DNA of 64,000 nucleotides from Bacillus sp. FJAT-29937 (GCF_001509555.1 NZ_LMAS01000003.1:125100-189099), one strand, 5' to 3'; counted from the first letter of the stretch, positions 1 through 9,096 are shown. Numbers and translations are program-made. Notes: a model not told the origin generated them from the letters alone.

Positions 1-224
1 TACATTCTACTATATTCAGTTCTTGCGTTCCACGGATTATTTCCTTTTGAAGCATTTTATAAGATAACCTTTAATTGGGAAATATTTTAACAGTAACGAA
101 AGAACTAAATTAAACTCCTGCTGAGGGGAAAAGGACCCATTTATTAACAAAGGCATTTACAAGCCTATTTATGCTGTATAAGATTAAAGTTGTTTAGAAT
201 ATTCTGTTATTTAGGAGGGATTAA

Positions 225-1616
225 ATGAAAAACTATTTGAACAGATTCATAATCATTATTTTGGCTTTAGGCATCATAATGCCATGGAGCTCAATTGGCC
301 ATGCCACAGCAACAAGTGAAGCAGAATTAGCCTTATCCAATCAAAGCAATCCTACTAGGGAGGAGAAAGTTAAGTATCCAACCTTAAAGAACGCCGGGAA
401 ACCAGAGGAGGCAGGATTTTCTTCTCAAAAACTTCGACAAGTGGATCAGTTAATTGAACAGGAGATAAATAACGGATTCCCTGGAGCTGCGCTAGTAGTT
501 ATTAAAGACGGAAAAATAGTTAAAAACACAGCCTACGGCTATGCGAAGAAATATGAAGGGCATGACTTATTAAAGCATCCTCAAAAAATGAAAGTGAATA
601 CGGTGTTTGATTTGGCTTCCAATACAAAAATGTATTCTGTCAATTATGCCCTGCAACATTTAGTAAGTGAAGGGAAAATCGATTTAAACGAGACTATTCA
701 GCACTACTTCCCATCCTTCAAAGATCATCCATCAGACAAAATTAAAGGGAAAGATCATCTTCGTATTATCGATCTCCTCCATCATACGGCCGGTTTTCCA
801 TCAAGTGTACATTACCATAATCCAGTAAGAGCGGGGGAATTATACTCCCAGGATCGTTCTACTACTTTGGAAATGATCTTAAAAACTCCCCTTCAAAATG
901 AGCCTGGCACCACTGTGATATATAGTGATATAGATTATATGCTACTTGGATTTATTATCGAAAAAGTAACAGGCTTGCCATTAGATCAATACGTTGAAAC
1001 GCATATTTATAAACCTTTAGGGCTAAAATCAACCATGTTCAACCCCCTTAATAAAGGTTTTAAAGAAAAGGATTTTGCTGCCACTGAGTTATTGGGAAAT
1101 ACACGTGATGGGGTTATTTCGTTTCCTAATATAAGAACTTATACATTGCAAGGTGAGGTTCATGATGAGAAGTCTTTCTATTCTATGGGCGGTGTTTCTG
1201 GACACGCGGGCTTATTTTCCACAACCGGAGATTTAGCTGTATTGCTTCAAGTCATGCTGAATGATGGTGGGTACGGGAAAGTAAAACTCTTTGATAAAGA
1301 AACGATTGATCTATTTGTAAAACCATCTGAGATGAATCCTACATATGGTTTAGGATGGAGAATTAATGCGAATGATAGCATGAAATGGATGTTCAGCGAG
1401 TATGCCAATAATAATGTAATTGGCCATACTGGGTGGACTGGGACGATAACAGTGATTGACAGAGAAAATAATTTAGCTATTGCGTTATTAACAAATAAAA
1501 AGCATTCTCCTGTCATTGATCCAAAAGTCGATTCAAACAAATTTTATGGGGACACATTTGATATCAGTCAATATGGAAGTATCGTTACGGCTGTTTATGA
1601 AGCAATGATTAAATAG
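225..1616 (+). CDS. Secreted serine hydrolase, class C beta-lactamase / PBP4b-like
   Basis: Probable extracytoplasmic serine hydrolase of the beta-lactamase class C / low-molecular-weight penicillin-binding protein family (463 aa). An N-terminal hydrophobic segment (about residues 5-25, ending near GHATA) looks like a cleavable signal peptide. The active-site SxxK is visible as SNTK in DLASNTKMYS, the second motif as YSD (the family's YxN position), and the third as HTG in GHTGWTGT near the C-terminus. An AGGAGGG site precedes the ATG. The gene is monocistronic with a strong terminator behind it. The family includes D-Ala-D-Ala carboxypeptidases, esterases and peptidases; the substrate cannot be told from sequence. 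Confidence 0.85.
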   Translation: MKNYLNRFIIIILALGIIMPWSSIGHATATSEAELALSNQSNPTREEKVKYPTLKNAGKPEEAGFSSQKLRQVDQLIEQEINNGFPGAALVVIKDGKIVKNTAYGYAKKYEGHDLLKHPQKMKVNTVFDLASNTKMYSVNYALQHLVSEGKIDLNETIQHYFPSFKDHPSDKIKGKDHLRIIDLLHHTAGFPSSVHYHNPVRAGELYSQDRSTTLEMILKTPLQNEPGTTVIYSDIDYMLLGFIIEKVTGLPLDQYVETHIYKPLGLKSTMFNPLNKGFKEKDFAATELLGNTRDGVISFPNIRTYTLQGEVHDEKSFYSMGGVSGHAGLFSTTGDLAVLLQVMLNDGGYGKVKLFDKETIDLFVKPSEMNPTYGLGWRINANDSMKWMFSEYANNNVIGHTGWTGTITVIDRENNLAIALLTNKKHSPVIDPKVDSNKFYGDTFDISQYGSIVTAVYEAMIK

Positions 1617-1619
1617 ATG

Positions 1620-1662
1620 GAAGAAGCAGAGTTCACTAGAGACTCTGCTTCTTCTTATTTTA
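1620..1662 (+). terminator. Terminator after serine hydrolase gene
   Basis: A stem of about 13 bp, GAAGAAGCAGAGT paired with ACTCTGCTTCTTC, is followed by a T-rich stretch. It ends the serine hydrolase transcript and isolates argG. Confidence 0.85.
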
Positions 1663-1743
1663 TATAAAACATGAATCTATTTTTATACATTTTTTTGAAA
1701 AAAGTATTGATTTTAGTCGAGATTATGATATTATAATACAGTA

Positions 1744-1784
1744 TTAATGAATAAACATTACAAGTTATGTATAAATATCCATAC
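1744..1784 (+). promoter_or_regulatory. Candidate tandem ARG boxes upstream of argG
   Basis: Two AT-rich imperfect palindromes (TTAATGAATAAACATTAC at 1744-1761 and TTATGTATAAATATCCATAC at 1765-1784) resemble the tandem operators bound by the arginine repressor AhrC/ArgR. They lie just downstream of a TATAAT-like element near 1733 and upstream of the argG ribosome site. The assignment rests on motif similarity and on the gene downstream. Confidence 0.5.
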
Positions 1785-1804
1785 CTATCAGGAGGAATTT
1801 TAAC

Positions 1805-3013
1805 ATGTCAAATCCAAAAGTCGTTCTTGCCTATTCAGGCGGTTTAGATACTTCAGTAGCAATTAAATGGTTAGGAGACCAAGGTTATTCAGTAGTTGCT
1901 TGCTGTTTAGATGTAGGTGAAGGAAAGGATTTAAACTTCATCCAGCAAAAAGCATTAACAGTTGGTGCTGTTGAATCATATGTGATTGACGCAAAAGGAG
2001 AGTTTGCGAATGAATATGCATTAATGGCTCTTCAAGCACATGCATTATATGAAGGTGTTTATCCGCTAGTATCTGCACTTTCTCGTCCGCTTATCGCGAA
2101 AAAGCTAGTAGAAGTAGCTGAGAAAGAAGGGGCAGTAGCAGTAGCACACGGATGTACTGGTAAAGGAAATGACCAAGTTCGTTTCGAGGTAGCTATTCAT
2201 GCATTAAATCCAGAATTAGAAGTATTAGCCCCTGTACGTGAGTGGAAATGGTCTCGTGAGGAAGAAATCGAGTATGCAAAACAAAAGAATATTCCAATTC
2301 CTATTAATCTAGATTCTCCATTTTCAATTGACCAAAACCTTTGGGGAAGAAGCAATGAGTGCGGAATTTTAGAAGATCCTTGGGCTGCGCCGCCTGAAGA
2401 AGCGTATGAGCTGACTTCAAGCCTTGAAAATGCACCTGACACACCGGATGTAGTCGAAATTGGTTTCGAAAAAGGTGTTCCTGTCAGCTTGAACGGAAAA
2501 GAATATAAATTAGCTGAGCTTATCTTAGAATTAAACTCTATTGCCGGCAAGCACGGTGTAGGCCGTATCGACCACGTTGAAAACCGTCTTGTTGGAATTA
2601 AATCTCGTGAAGTGTACGAGTGCCCAGGGGCTTGTGTCTTAATTAAAGCGCATAAAGAGCTTGAAGATTTAACACTTGTTAAAGAAGTAGCTCATTTCAA
2701 ACCAAATATTGAAAAGAAAATTGCAGAGCTTATTTATGAAGGTTTATGGTTCTCTCCATTAAGAAAAGCATTAGCCGCTTTCTTAGATGAAACTCAAACC
2801 TTTGTAACTGGTACAGTTCGCGTGAAGTTATTTAAAGGGCACGCAATTGTTGAAGGAAGAAAATCTCCATATTCTTTATACGATGAAAAGCTTGCTACTT
2901 ATACGTCTGATGATGAATTTGATCATAATGCAGCAGTTGGCTTTATTAAGCTTTGGGGGTTACCAACGAAGGTTCAAACGATTGTCCAGCAAAACAAGAA
3001 GGTGACAGTGTGA
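1805..3013 (+). CDS. argG: Argininosuccinate synthase
   Basis: Cytoplasmic enzyme joining citrulline and aspartate with ATP to give argininosuccinate, the penultimate step of arginine synthesis. The N-terminus carries the ATP-pyrophosphatase P-loop-like motif (AYSGGLDTS, residues about 9-17). The conserved [13 protein letters not shown] stretch follows near residues 117-129. The length of 402 aa is normal for the family. An AGGAGG site sits 7 bases before the ATG. Its stop overlaps the argH start by 4 bases, giving a translationally coupled argGH operon, probably controlled by AhrC through the ARG boxes upstream. Confidence 0.98.
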   Translation: MSNPKVVLAYSGGLDTSVAIKWLGDQGYSVVACCLDVGEGKDLNFIQQKALTVGAVESYVIDAKGEFANEYALMALQAHALYEGVYPLVSALSRPLIAKKLVEVAEKEGAVAVAHGCTGKGNDQVRFEVAIHALNPELEVLAPVREWKWSREEEIEYAKQKNIPIPINLDSPFSIDQNLWGRSNECGILEDPWAAPPEEAYELTSSLENAPDTPDVVEIGFEKGVPVSLNGKEYKLAELILELNSIAGKHGVGRIDHVENRLVGIKSREVYECPGACVLIKAHKELEDLTLVKEVAHFKPNIEKKIAELIYEGLWFSPLRKALAAFLDETQTFVTGTVRVKLFKGHAIVEGRKSPYSLYDEKLATYTSDDEFDHNAAVGFIKLWGLPTKVQTIVQQNKKVTV

Positions 3014-4389
3014 AAAAATTATGGGGCGGCCGTTTTACAAAATCAGCCGAGGAATGGGTAGACGAATTTGGCGCATCGATTTCCTTTGACCAGGAACTAG
3101 TTATGGAAGATATTGAGGGAAGCATCGCTCATGTCACCATGCTTGCCAAATGCGGAATCATTTCTGAGGCAGAAGCAAACAAGATTAAAGACGGCCTTGA
3201 ACTGTTAAAAGTAAAAGCAGAAAACGATGAACTTACTTACTCTGTTAAGTTGGAAGATATCCACTTGAATCTAGAAAGCTATTTAACGGAGCTTGTAGGT
3301 CCTGTTGGGGGAAAACTTCATACTGCACGCAGCCGTAATGATCAGGTTGCTACCGACATGCACTTATATTTACGTAATCAAGTTCAAGTGATTATTGAGT
3401 TAATTGAGGAAATGCAGCAAGCATTATTGGAACAGGCAGAGGCAAATGTTGAAACGGTGATGCCTGGATATACACATCTTCAAAGAGCCCAGCCAATCTC
3501 ATTTGCCCATCATTTAATGGCTTATTTCTGGATGCTTGAACGTGATAAAGAACGTTTCACTGAAAGTATCAAAAGAATTAATGTGTCCCCGCTTGGTGCT
3601 GGAGCGCTTGCGGGTACAACATTCCCAATTGATCGTCATCTAAGTGCAGATTTGCTTGGATTTGAAGGGATTTATGAGAATAGCCTTGATGCTGTAAGTG
3701 ACCGTGATTTCATTCTAGAGTTTTTATCAGATAGTTCAATATTAATGATGCACTTATCGAGATTAAGTGAAGAATTCATTCTTTGGTCCAGCCAAGAATT
3801 CAAATTTATCGAGCTTGATGATAGCTTTGCAACGGGAAGCAGCATTATGCCGCAAAAGAAAAATCCGGACATGGCTGAGTTAATTCGCGGAAAAACAGGC
3901 CGGGTTTATGGGAATTTAATGGGGCTTCTTACAGTTTTAAAAGGCTTGCCGCTTGCTTACAATAAGGATATGCAAGAGGATAAAGAAGGCATGTTCGATA
4001 CGGTTAAAACAGTAACAGGCTCCCTTAAGATTTTTGCTGGTATGATCCGTACGATGACGGTCAATGCGAATCAAATGGAGAGAGCAACTAAAAATGATTT
4101 TTCAAATGCAACGGAGCTCGCTGATTATTTATCAAGCAAAGGGATTCCTTTCAGAGAAGCTCATGAAATCGTAGGAAAGCTAGTGTTAACATGTGTGAAT
4201 AAAGGCTGTTTCCTTGCCGATTTATCAATAGAAGAATTTGTAGAAGCCCATCCATTATTCGAAAATGATATTTATGAAGTACTCGATCCTGTTACAGCAG
4301 TGAAGAGACGGAATAGTGCTGGCGGAACAGGCTTTAAACAGATTATGATTGCGATTGACAAGGCGAAGGAATTAATGGAAAAGAAATAA
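3010..4389 (+). CDS. argH: Argininosuccinate lyase
   Basis: Splits argininosuccinate into arginine and fumarate, the last step of arginine synthesis. The fumarase/aspartase superfamily signature [12 protein letters not shown] is visible, as is the catalytic [12 protein letters not shown] region. I place the start at the GTG at 3010 (protein begins with KKLWGGRF after the initiator), because this matches the usual N-terminus, gives 459 aa, and has a GAAGGTG ribosome site inside the end of argG. A longer in-frame reading from 2953 lies within argG and is unlikely. It overlaps argG by 4 bases. Confidence 0.97.
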   Translation: MKKLWGGRFTKSAEEWVDEFGASISFDQELVMEDIEGSIAHVTMLAKCGIISEAEANKIKDGLELLKVKAENDELTYSVKLEDIHLNLESYLTELVGPVGGKLHTARSRNDQVATDMHLYLRNQVQVIIELIEEMQQALLEQAEANVETVMPGYTHLQRAQPISFAHHLMAYFWMLERDKERFTESIKRINVSPLGAGALAGTTFPIDRHLSADLLGFEGIYENSLDAVSDRDFILEFLSDSSILMMHLSRLSEEFILWSSQEFKFIELDDSFATGSSIMPQKKNPDMAELIRGKTGRVYGNLMGLLTVLKGLPLAYNKDMQEDKEGMFDTVKTVTGSLKIFAGMIRTMTVNANQMERATKNDFSNATELADYLSSKGIPFREAHEIVGKLVLTCVNKGCFLADLSIEEFVEAHPLFENDIYEVLDPVTAVKRRNSAGGTGFKQIMIAIDKAKELMEKK

Positions 4390-4399
4390 GCTGATTAAA

Positions 4400-4429
4400 G
4401 GAGTGCCGGCTCAAGTCCGCACTCCTTTT
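4400..4429. terminator. Bidirectional terminator between argH and yciI-like gene
   Basis: Hairpin GGAGTGCCGG / CCGCACTCC with a one-base bulge, followed by TTTT on the + strand and TTTAAT on the - strand. It lies between convergent genes and probably serves both. Confidence 0.75.
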
Positions 4430-4431
4430 GC

Positions 4432-4698
4432 TTATACTTCAAGAGTGCTTCTCCACTCTTTCAATATGAATTCACGTGTCTTTTCAATCGCTGCTGGATC
4501 ATTGTCCGCGAGCTGCTGAGCCTCCTCCAAAGATTCAGCACGGAAAATAATTAACCCCCCTGAATGGTCAGTAAACGGACCCTTTGCAATAATATTTCCC
4601 TTCTCAATTAAATCATTAAGATAATCAATATGCTCTTTACGGATGGCTTCGTCCTTTGCGGGGTCAATAGTTTTCATTATGGCGATAAAATAATTCAA
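4432..4698 (-). CDS. YciI-like protein (YCII-related domain)
   Basis: Small single-domain protein (88 aa) of the YCII-related ferredoxin-like-fold family. The typical features are the opening MNYFIAIMK, a conserved histidine in RKEHIDYL, the KGPF turn, and the DNDPAA motif with its conserved Asp-Pro. Family members are dimeric, small cytoplasmic proteins. Some take part in dehalogenation or ring-cleavage chemistry, but most have no known role. An AGGATG-type site precedes the ATG. It is convergent with argH and shares its terminator region. The specific function is unknown. Confidence 0.8.
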   Translation of the reverse strand: MNYFIAIMKTIDPAKDEAIRKEHIDYLNDLIEKGNIIAKGPFTDHSGGLIIFRAESLEEAQQLADNDPAAIEKTREFILKEWRSTLEV

Positions 4699-4904
4699 CT
4701 TAACATCCTCCCACTTTTTAATAAATTAGAATTTATATTAATTTTTAATTAAGGAACAGATTATCAGTTTAAATCAAACTTTATTAAGATAGATTGGGTG
4801 TCTGCGTGATTTTGTGTATTGGAAAATAGTGGGGTTTAGTAATTTGTAATCCAATCAACTTTTTGTAATTGAGTGAAATCAACTTGGGCAAATAGTATGT
4901 ATAT

Positions 4905-5522
4905 TTAATTATAAACCTTTTTGTCTTTTAATTTTCTTTTTTTTCTCCAGTAGTAATAAGTGTAAGCACCTATTGAAAGCAAGATAAAAGGAATAATCAT
5001 CATGCTAAATTTCGAAAGATAATGTTCTACCTGATGCCAATTATGTCCAAGAACTTTTCCTGCAGTAATAAACGTAAAACCCCAGAAGATGGCTCCCGAA
5101 TAAGCGAATAATGCAAATTTTTTATAAGAATAGCAATTAATACCCGCTAGATAAGCAGTAATATGGCGGACTCCTGGGATAAAGAAACCAATAAAAAGAA
5201 GGAATGGACCAAATTGATTATATAACTTTTTTGCCTTACTTATCTTATTCTCATTGATATGAAATTTAGGACCGTATTTTTGTAAAAAAGGCAGACCTAG
5301 CTTAATTCCTAAAAAGTAGCTTAAAGAAATCCCGCCAACTGCGCCGGTAAAAGCACTAAGAAGAGAAGGAATATAAGCAAGTCTTCCTTGAAAAACATTG
5401 AATCCTACATATGTAAGCAGCACCTCATCAGGAATTGGCAGCCCGATAATGCCCCCGATTAATGCCAATATAATTCCCAGATAGCCATAATGTTCAATAA
5501 GATGATTGACATATTTAATCAA
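4905..5522 (-). CDS. DedA/VTT-family integral membrane protein
   Basis: DedA (SNARE-associated/VTT) family membrane protein, 205 aa with about four to five hydrophobic segments. The hallmark motifs are visible: an early acidic residue in LPIPDEVLL, the GxxxGxxxxYxxG-type stretch TGAVGGISLSYFLG, and the arginine-containing F(I)PGVRHITAYLAG motif. Relatives of this group are linked to undecaprenyl-phosphate or phospholipid flipping and to membrane homeostasis. The short, lysine-rich C-terminal tail would be cytoplasmic. It stands alone between the yciI-like and usp genes, all on the minus strand. The lipid substrate is not predictable. Confidence 0.88.
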   Translation of the reverse strand: MIKYVNHLIEHYGYLGIILALIGGIIGLPIPDEVLLTYVGFNVFQGRLAYIPSLLSAFTGAVGGISLSYFLGIKLGLPFLQKYGPKFHINENKISKAKKLYNQFGPFLLFIGFFIPGVRHITAYLAGINCYSYKKFALFAYSGAIFWGFTFITAGKVLGHNWHQVEHYLSKFSMMIIPFILLSIGAYTYYYWRKKRKLKDKKVYN

Positions 5523-5611
5523 ATAACGTCCCGCCTATTTTAAAAGTTTCTTATAAGTATTTGCTAGTTCTTGAAAAATATTAAACGAGAATTTCTTGAA
5601 TCTTTAATGCG

Positions 5612-5649
5612 AAAAAATGATGCAAGGGAATTATACCCATGCATCATTT
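5612..5649 (-). terminator. Terminator of the universal stress protein gene
   Basis: On the minus strand the stem AAATGATGCA / TGCATCATTT is followed by a run of T, just after the usp stop codon. Confidence 0.8.
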
Positions 5650-5659
5650 GTCTTCACAA

Positions 5660-6112
5660 TTATTCTTCGTCCTTACTTGTCCGCACAACAAGAACGTCAC
5701 ATTTTGCGTAGCGCACAATGTTTTCAGATACACTGCCGATAAGGAATCTTTCCATGGCGTTCAACCCTGTTGCTCCGCAAATAATGAGATCGACATTTTG
5801 CTTTTTCGCCATATCCTTTGGAATGATGACTTTTGGAGAACCGTAATCAATTACATACTCGACTTTGGCAACTCCAGCTTCCAGTGCTTCACTCTTATAT
5901 TTTTCCATTAACTCTTTAGCGAACATATTGGCTTTTTCGGAAATTGTCCGATCGTATGCTTCGACTGTGGCGAAAGTTCGAGAATCTATGATGTGAGCTA
6001 AAGTGATTTGGGCGTCATTTCTTTTGGCAACTTCAATTGCTTTTTTAAATGCCCATTCAGCTTCTGTTGAACCGTCTACTGCTACTAATATGTTTGTATA
6101 TTTCATCCCCAT
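5660..6112 (-). CDS. Universal stress protein, UspA family
   Basis: UspA-family cytoplasmic protein (150 aa, Rossmann-like ATP-binding fold). It opens with YTNILVAVDGSTEAEWAF and ends with the nucleotide-binding signature GATGLNAMERFLIGSVSENIVRYA, matching the G-2x-G-9x-G(S/T) ATP-binding subclass, followed by the terminal beta strand CDVLVVR. A longer in-frame extension exists upstream, but the AGGAGGAG site lies 6 bases before the ATG at 6112, which I take as the start. The role is probably stress survival; no partner is evident. It is monocistronic and divergent from the small gene at 6225. Confidence 0.9.
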   Translation of the reverse strand: MGMKYTNILVAVDGSTEAEWAFKKAIEVAKRNDAQITLAHIIDSRTFATVEAYDRTISEKANMFAKELMEKYKSEALEAGVAKVEYVIDYGSPKVIIPKDMAKKQNVDLIICGATGLNAMERFLIGSVSENIVRYAKCDVLVVRTSKDEE

Positions 6113-6224
6113 GAATATCTCCTCCTTTTCCTTTATTATACAATACCAAAATGTGTATATCTGTAACAAAAAATCGAACAATAAGACAGTTCATTAAAAA
6201 CCTTTTTAAGGAGCTGTTAGAAAA

Positions 6225-6389
6225 ATGGAGAAGCGTGACCCTAAAGCACAAGCAAATTATTTCTTCAATGAAGAAGGACAAAACGAAGTAAGCGAGCAAA
6301 TTATGGATGCTTACAATAGCGGTGTCATCGAACAGTCAAATGCGAATAATACTTTAACAGATGATGAGGTTGCTGAAGGAGAAATCTGA
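6225..6389 (+). CDS. Small acidic hypothetical protein, 54 aa
   Basis: A short reading frame (ATG at 6225, TGA at 6387-6389) encodes an acidic, soluble 54-residue protein beginning MEKRDPKAQANYFFNEEGQN and ending DDEVAEGEI. An AAGGAG site lies 11 bases upstream and a strong intrinsic terminator follows at 6402. Both support a real gene despite its size. It has no membrane segment or cysteine. The layout (ribosome site, ORF, terminator, divergent from usp) is typical of small Bacillus genes. I do not recognise the family and infer no function. Confidence 0.7.
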   Translation: MEKRDPKAQANYFFNEEGQNEVSEQIMDAYNSGVIEQSNANNTLTDDEVAEGEI

Positions 6390-6401
6390 CTGTAGAAAAA
6401 T

Positions 6402-6442
6402 AAAGCAGCTAAGAAATGAATCCATTTCTTAGCTGCTTTTTC
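6402..6442 (+). terminator. Terminator after the 54-aa gene
   Basis: A long perfect stem (AAAGCAGCTAAGAAATG with CATTTCTTAGCTGCTTT) ends in TTTTT, 13 bases after the small gene's stop. Confidence 0.88.
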
Positions 6443-6574
6443 GCTTTTCATATTCATAATTTAGAGGACTCTAGTCCAGGTCTGTAGAAATACCTTATAT
6501 TCGACATTTTCCCTTACTAAACCCTCAAAACATCTTTTTTTATTCCAATTAAAACGGACAAGGAAGTGAAATAA

Positions 6575-7489
6575 ATGTTTTATAAGCCCCGATTTGAACC
6601 AAAAGAATTAAGAATGATGAGGCATTTGAACACAAGGATGAAATTAAATGAAAAGGAAGTAAAAAACTATCTAACCATGGAAAAAGGGTATGAAGATGAG
6701 AAAAAATTTGATGAAATGTCGATAAATATTTCGGAACAATGTACAATTCTAAATGATTTGTTACTGGAAAACAGCAATAGTGTTTTTCAAATTGATTCAT
6801 TATTTATTTATGATGGAACGATTCATATCATAAATATAAAAAATTTTGAAGGAGATTATATGATTGATGGTGAAAAGTGGTTTATAGTTGCAAATAAAAA
6901 AGAAATTTCAAATCCATTTTTACAATTGAACCGAAGCGAGTCATTAATGCGGCGATTGCTGAAGGAAATAGGCTATAATATGCCAATTAAAACCCATCTC
7001 GTTTTTATGAATCCCGACTTTATTTTATATCAAGCCCCGCTAAATTCCTCAATTATTTTTTATTCACAGCTGAATCGTTTTCTAAATCAATTCAAACCAG
7101 GGAATGCCCATCAGCACGAAAAACACTTGGTACTTGCTGAAAAAGTCGCATCTCTCCATATGAAAGATTCCCCATATTCGAATTTACCAGAATACAATTA
7201 TGAACAACTAGTTAAGGGGATAACATGTCCGATGTGTTTTACTTTTATTTCGGATGTGGGTAAGGAAAAAATTACTTGTAATCGATGTGGGTTTCAAGAA
7301 GATTTTGAAAGTGCAATTTTGCGTAGTATAGAGGAATACAGACTTTTGTTTCCGGAAAGAAGGGTTACTACAGAAGATATATGGGAGTGGTGTAAAGTGA
7401 TCAACTCTAGAAAAACTATTCGAAGGATATTAAAAGGGAACTTCAAACGTATCGGGCATAGCAGTTCTTCTCATTTTATTGATATTTGA
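6575..7489 (+). CDS. NERD-domain protein with C-terminal zinc ribbon
   Basis: 304-aa protein with a nuclease-related (NERD) domain. Residues about 40-140 contain the family's ILNDLLLENSNSVFQIDSLF... and DGTIHIINIKNFEGDY blocks; the latter corresponds to the (D/E)...(I/V)E(I/V)K nuclease-like core, here with INIKNFEGDY in place of a clean ExK. A four-cysteine ribbon (CPMC...CNRC, about residues 218-238) follows, then a C-terminal helical region with an HTH-like look (TTEDIWEWCKVINSRKTIRRIL). NERD proteins are thought to act on nucleic acids, but biochemical data are sparse. It stands alone and has no neighbours suggesting a defence role. Confidence 0.8.
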   Translation: MFYKPRFEPKELRMMRHLNTRMKLNEKEVKNYLTMEKGYEDEKKFDEMSINISEQCTILNDLLLENSNSVFQIDSLFIYDGTIHIINIKNFEGDYMIDGEKWFIVANKKEISNPFLQLNRSESLMRRLLKEIGYNMPIKTHLVFMNPDFILYQAPLNSSIIFYSQLNRFLNQFKPGNAHQHEKHLVLAEKVASLHMKDSPYSNLPEYNYEQLVKGITCPMCFTFISDVGKEKITCNRCGFQEDFESAILRSIEEYRLLFPERRVTTEDIWEWCKVINSRKTIRRILKGNFKRIGHSSSSHFIDI

Positions 7490-7806
7490 TGCTTCTGTTT
7501 TTGTTCGTGATGCCCGTGCCTAGAGAAAACAGTACTGCTTGGTCACTAGGAGCACCATCTGATGCCCTTCAATAGGAAAAAAGCTCATCCTCGGTAACCA
7601 GAATCAAAATGTGATGCCCGTGCTTATAGAAAACAGAGCTTTTTGGTCACTAGGTGTACCATCTGATGCCCGCCAAGATAAAAAATACCCCTTCACAGTC
7701 ATCAGAATCTACCGTGCTTCTAAAATTTGTTAAAAAACATATAAGGAGCATGTCCTAGATACGTTTTCACGAGATTTAGGACAGCCCCTTATATTTGAAT
7801 TGGCCT
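7490..7806. repeat. Intergenic tandem repeat, ~104-bp period, two clear copies
   Basis: The gap between the NERD gene and the M24 peptidase holds two copies of a 62-base block, at 7507-7568 and 7611-7672. Both start GTGATGCCCGTG, share AGAAAACAG and GGTCACTAGG, and end ACCATCTGATGCCC. The linkers between copies are also similar (AGGAAAAAAG...AACCAGAATC versus AGATAAAAAA...CATCAGAATC), so the period is about 104 bases, with a decayed third start near 7713. There is no ORF. The remainder (from about 7731) is the peptidase terminator. Confidence 0.8.
7731..7795 (-). terminator. Terminator of the M24 peptidase gene
   Basis: Read on the minus strand, a long imperfect stem (ATAAGGGGCTGTCCTA paired with TAGGACATGCTCCTTAT) is followed by TGTTTTTT, directly after the peptidase stop. 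Confidence 0.8.
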
Positions 7807-8904
7807 CTATTTAATAACCTGCAGTTCTTTCGGGAATTTAGTTAAAATTTCAACCCCGTTTGCTGTTACATAAATATCATCTTCAATTCTAACCCCGGCT
7901 ACATCAGGAACGTAAATGCCAGGCTCAATCGTATAAACCATTCCTTCTTCTAGCAGAAGCGGATTGGTCTCAGTTAAGGAAGGATATTCATGCACGCTGA
8001 TCCCAAGTCCATGTCCTAAGCGATGTGGAAAATATTCGCCGTAGCCAGCATCAGCAATAATCTTTCTTGCTGTCAAATCAACTTCGGCGCATGAAACCCC
8101 AGGTTTACTTCCTTCAACGGCAGCCAGCTGCGCCTTCAAAACCGTATCATAAATCTCTCTTTGCTTTTCATTAATATCTCCGTAGGCAACTGTTCTCGTA
8201 ATATCTGAGCAATAGCCATCCACAACTACCCCTAGATCGAAAAGAACGAAATCTCCCTTTTTAATTTTCGTCAATCCAGGTGTTCCATGAGGAGATGCCG
8301 CATTTATTCCGGTAAGAACCATCGTAGAGAAGGACATTTCTGTAACGCCTTTTTTCTTCAGGGCAAATTCAACAGCTGCAATGATCTCTAATTCTGACTT
8401 CCCTTCTTTTATTTCGGCACACCCTACTTCAACAGCGTAATCTGCCAGCGCACAAGCTTCGCGGATAATGCTTAGCTCTTTTTCATCCTTTACCATCCTA
8501 AGCTTTCGTAGCTTTTCCTCCGCTGAAATAAACGTTGCTCCATTAAACATTTCAGTAAGAATTTCGAAGCGTTCAACATTCATATGTTCTTTTTCGATAG
8601 CGATGCGATCAACGGTTTTCAAGCGGCCGTAGATTGATTTATGTATCATTTCCCATGGGTCTTCAATATCGCTGTAAGAGATAATCTCATTGCTCCAGCC
8701 TGCATTTTTTGCATCTGTTTTATCCAATGCGGGGCAAACGAGGAAAGGCTCTTCTTCTTGAAAAACGGCTAAGCCAAGAAGGCGTTCATGCGGGTCGCTT
8801 AAGAAACCGCTAAAATAAAATACATTTTCAGGTGACGTCACAAAGCAAACCTGTACATTATTTTCTTTCATCCAGCTGGATAATTTCTGTAATCTGCTAT
8901 TCAT
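7807..8904 (-). CDS. Xaa-Pro aminopeptidase/dipeptidase, M24 family
   Basis: Cytosolic metallopeptidase of the M24B (pita-bread) family, cleaving peptides next to proline. An N-terminal creatinase-like domain (about residues 1-130) precedes the catalytic domain. The five metal ligands are recognisable: Asp in LFDLGVVVDGY, Asp in CSDITRT, His in HRLGHGLGISVHE, Glu in TIEPGIYV and Glu in GVRIEDD. The length of about 365 aa is typical. Two ATGs lie in tandem; I prefer the second (8904) because it gives better spacing to the AAGGAGGG site, though 8907 is possible. It is monocistronic, with a 22-bp tandem duplication in its upstream region. Confidence 0.93.
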   Translation of the reverse strand: MNSRLQKLSSWMKENNVQVCFVTSPENVFYFSGFLSDPHERLLGLAVFQEEEPFLVCPALDKTDAKNAGWSNEIISYSDIEDPWEMIHKSIYGRLKTVDRIAIEKEHMNVERFEILTEMFNGATFISAEEKLRKLRMVKDEKELSIIREACALADYAVEVGCAEIKEGKSELEIIAAVEFALKKKGVTEMSFSTMVLTGINAASPHGTPGLTKIKKGDFVLFDLGVVVDGYCSDITRTVAYGDINEKQREIYDTVLKAQLAAVEGSKPGVSCAEVDLTARKIIADAGYGEYFPHRLGHGLGISVHEYPSLTETNPLLLEEGMVYTIEPGIYVPDVAGVRIEDDIYVTANGVEILTKFPKELQVIK

Positions 8905-8927
8905 CATTACCCTCCTTGTAATTAAAG

Positions 8928-8971
8928 CTATCAGCTAATATTAAAAGATCTATCAGCTAATATTAAAAGAT
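8928..8971. repeat. 22-bp perfect tandem duplication
   Basis: The 22-mer beginning CTATCAGCTAATATTAAAAG occurs twice head to tail (8928-8949 and 8950-8971) in the leader/promoter region of the M24 peptidase gene. It looks like a recent slippage or duplication event. Confidence 0.95.
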
Positions 8972-9096
8972 TAGCAACTAAATGGGGAAAAGTAAACTTT
9001 TATAAATGTGTCAAATAGGGTAGTGTATAGAAAGCAGGAAAACAAAAACTTTCGTTGAATCCATTACATAACGAAAATTTTGGAAGGGGAAGAGAA

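Noticed and set aside
1247-1540. Minus-strand reading inside the serine hydrolase gene
   Set aside because: Fully antisense to a gene with clear catalytic motifs; no ribosome site or family resemblance.
6467-6484. Short palindrome GGACTCTAGTCC upstream of the NERD gene
   Set aside because: Five-base arms only, no related copy and no promoter context.
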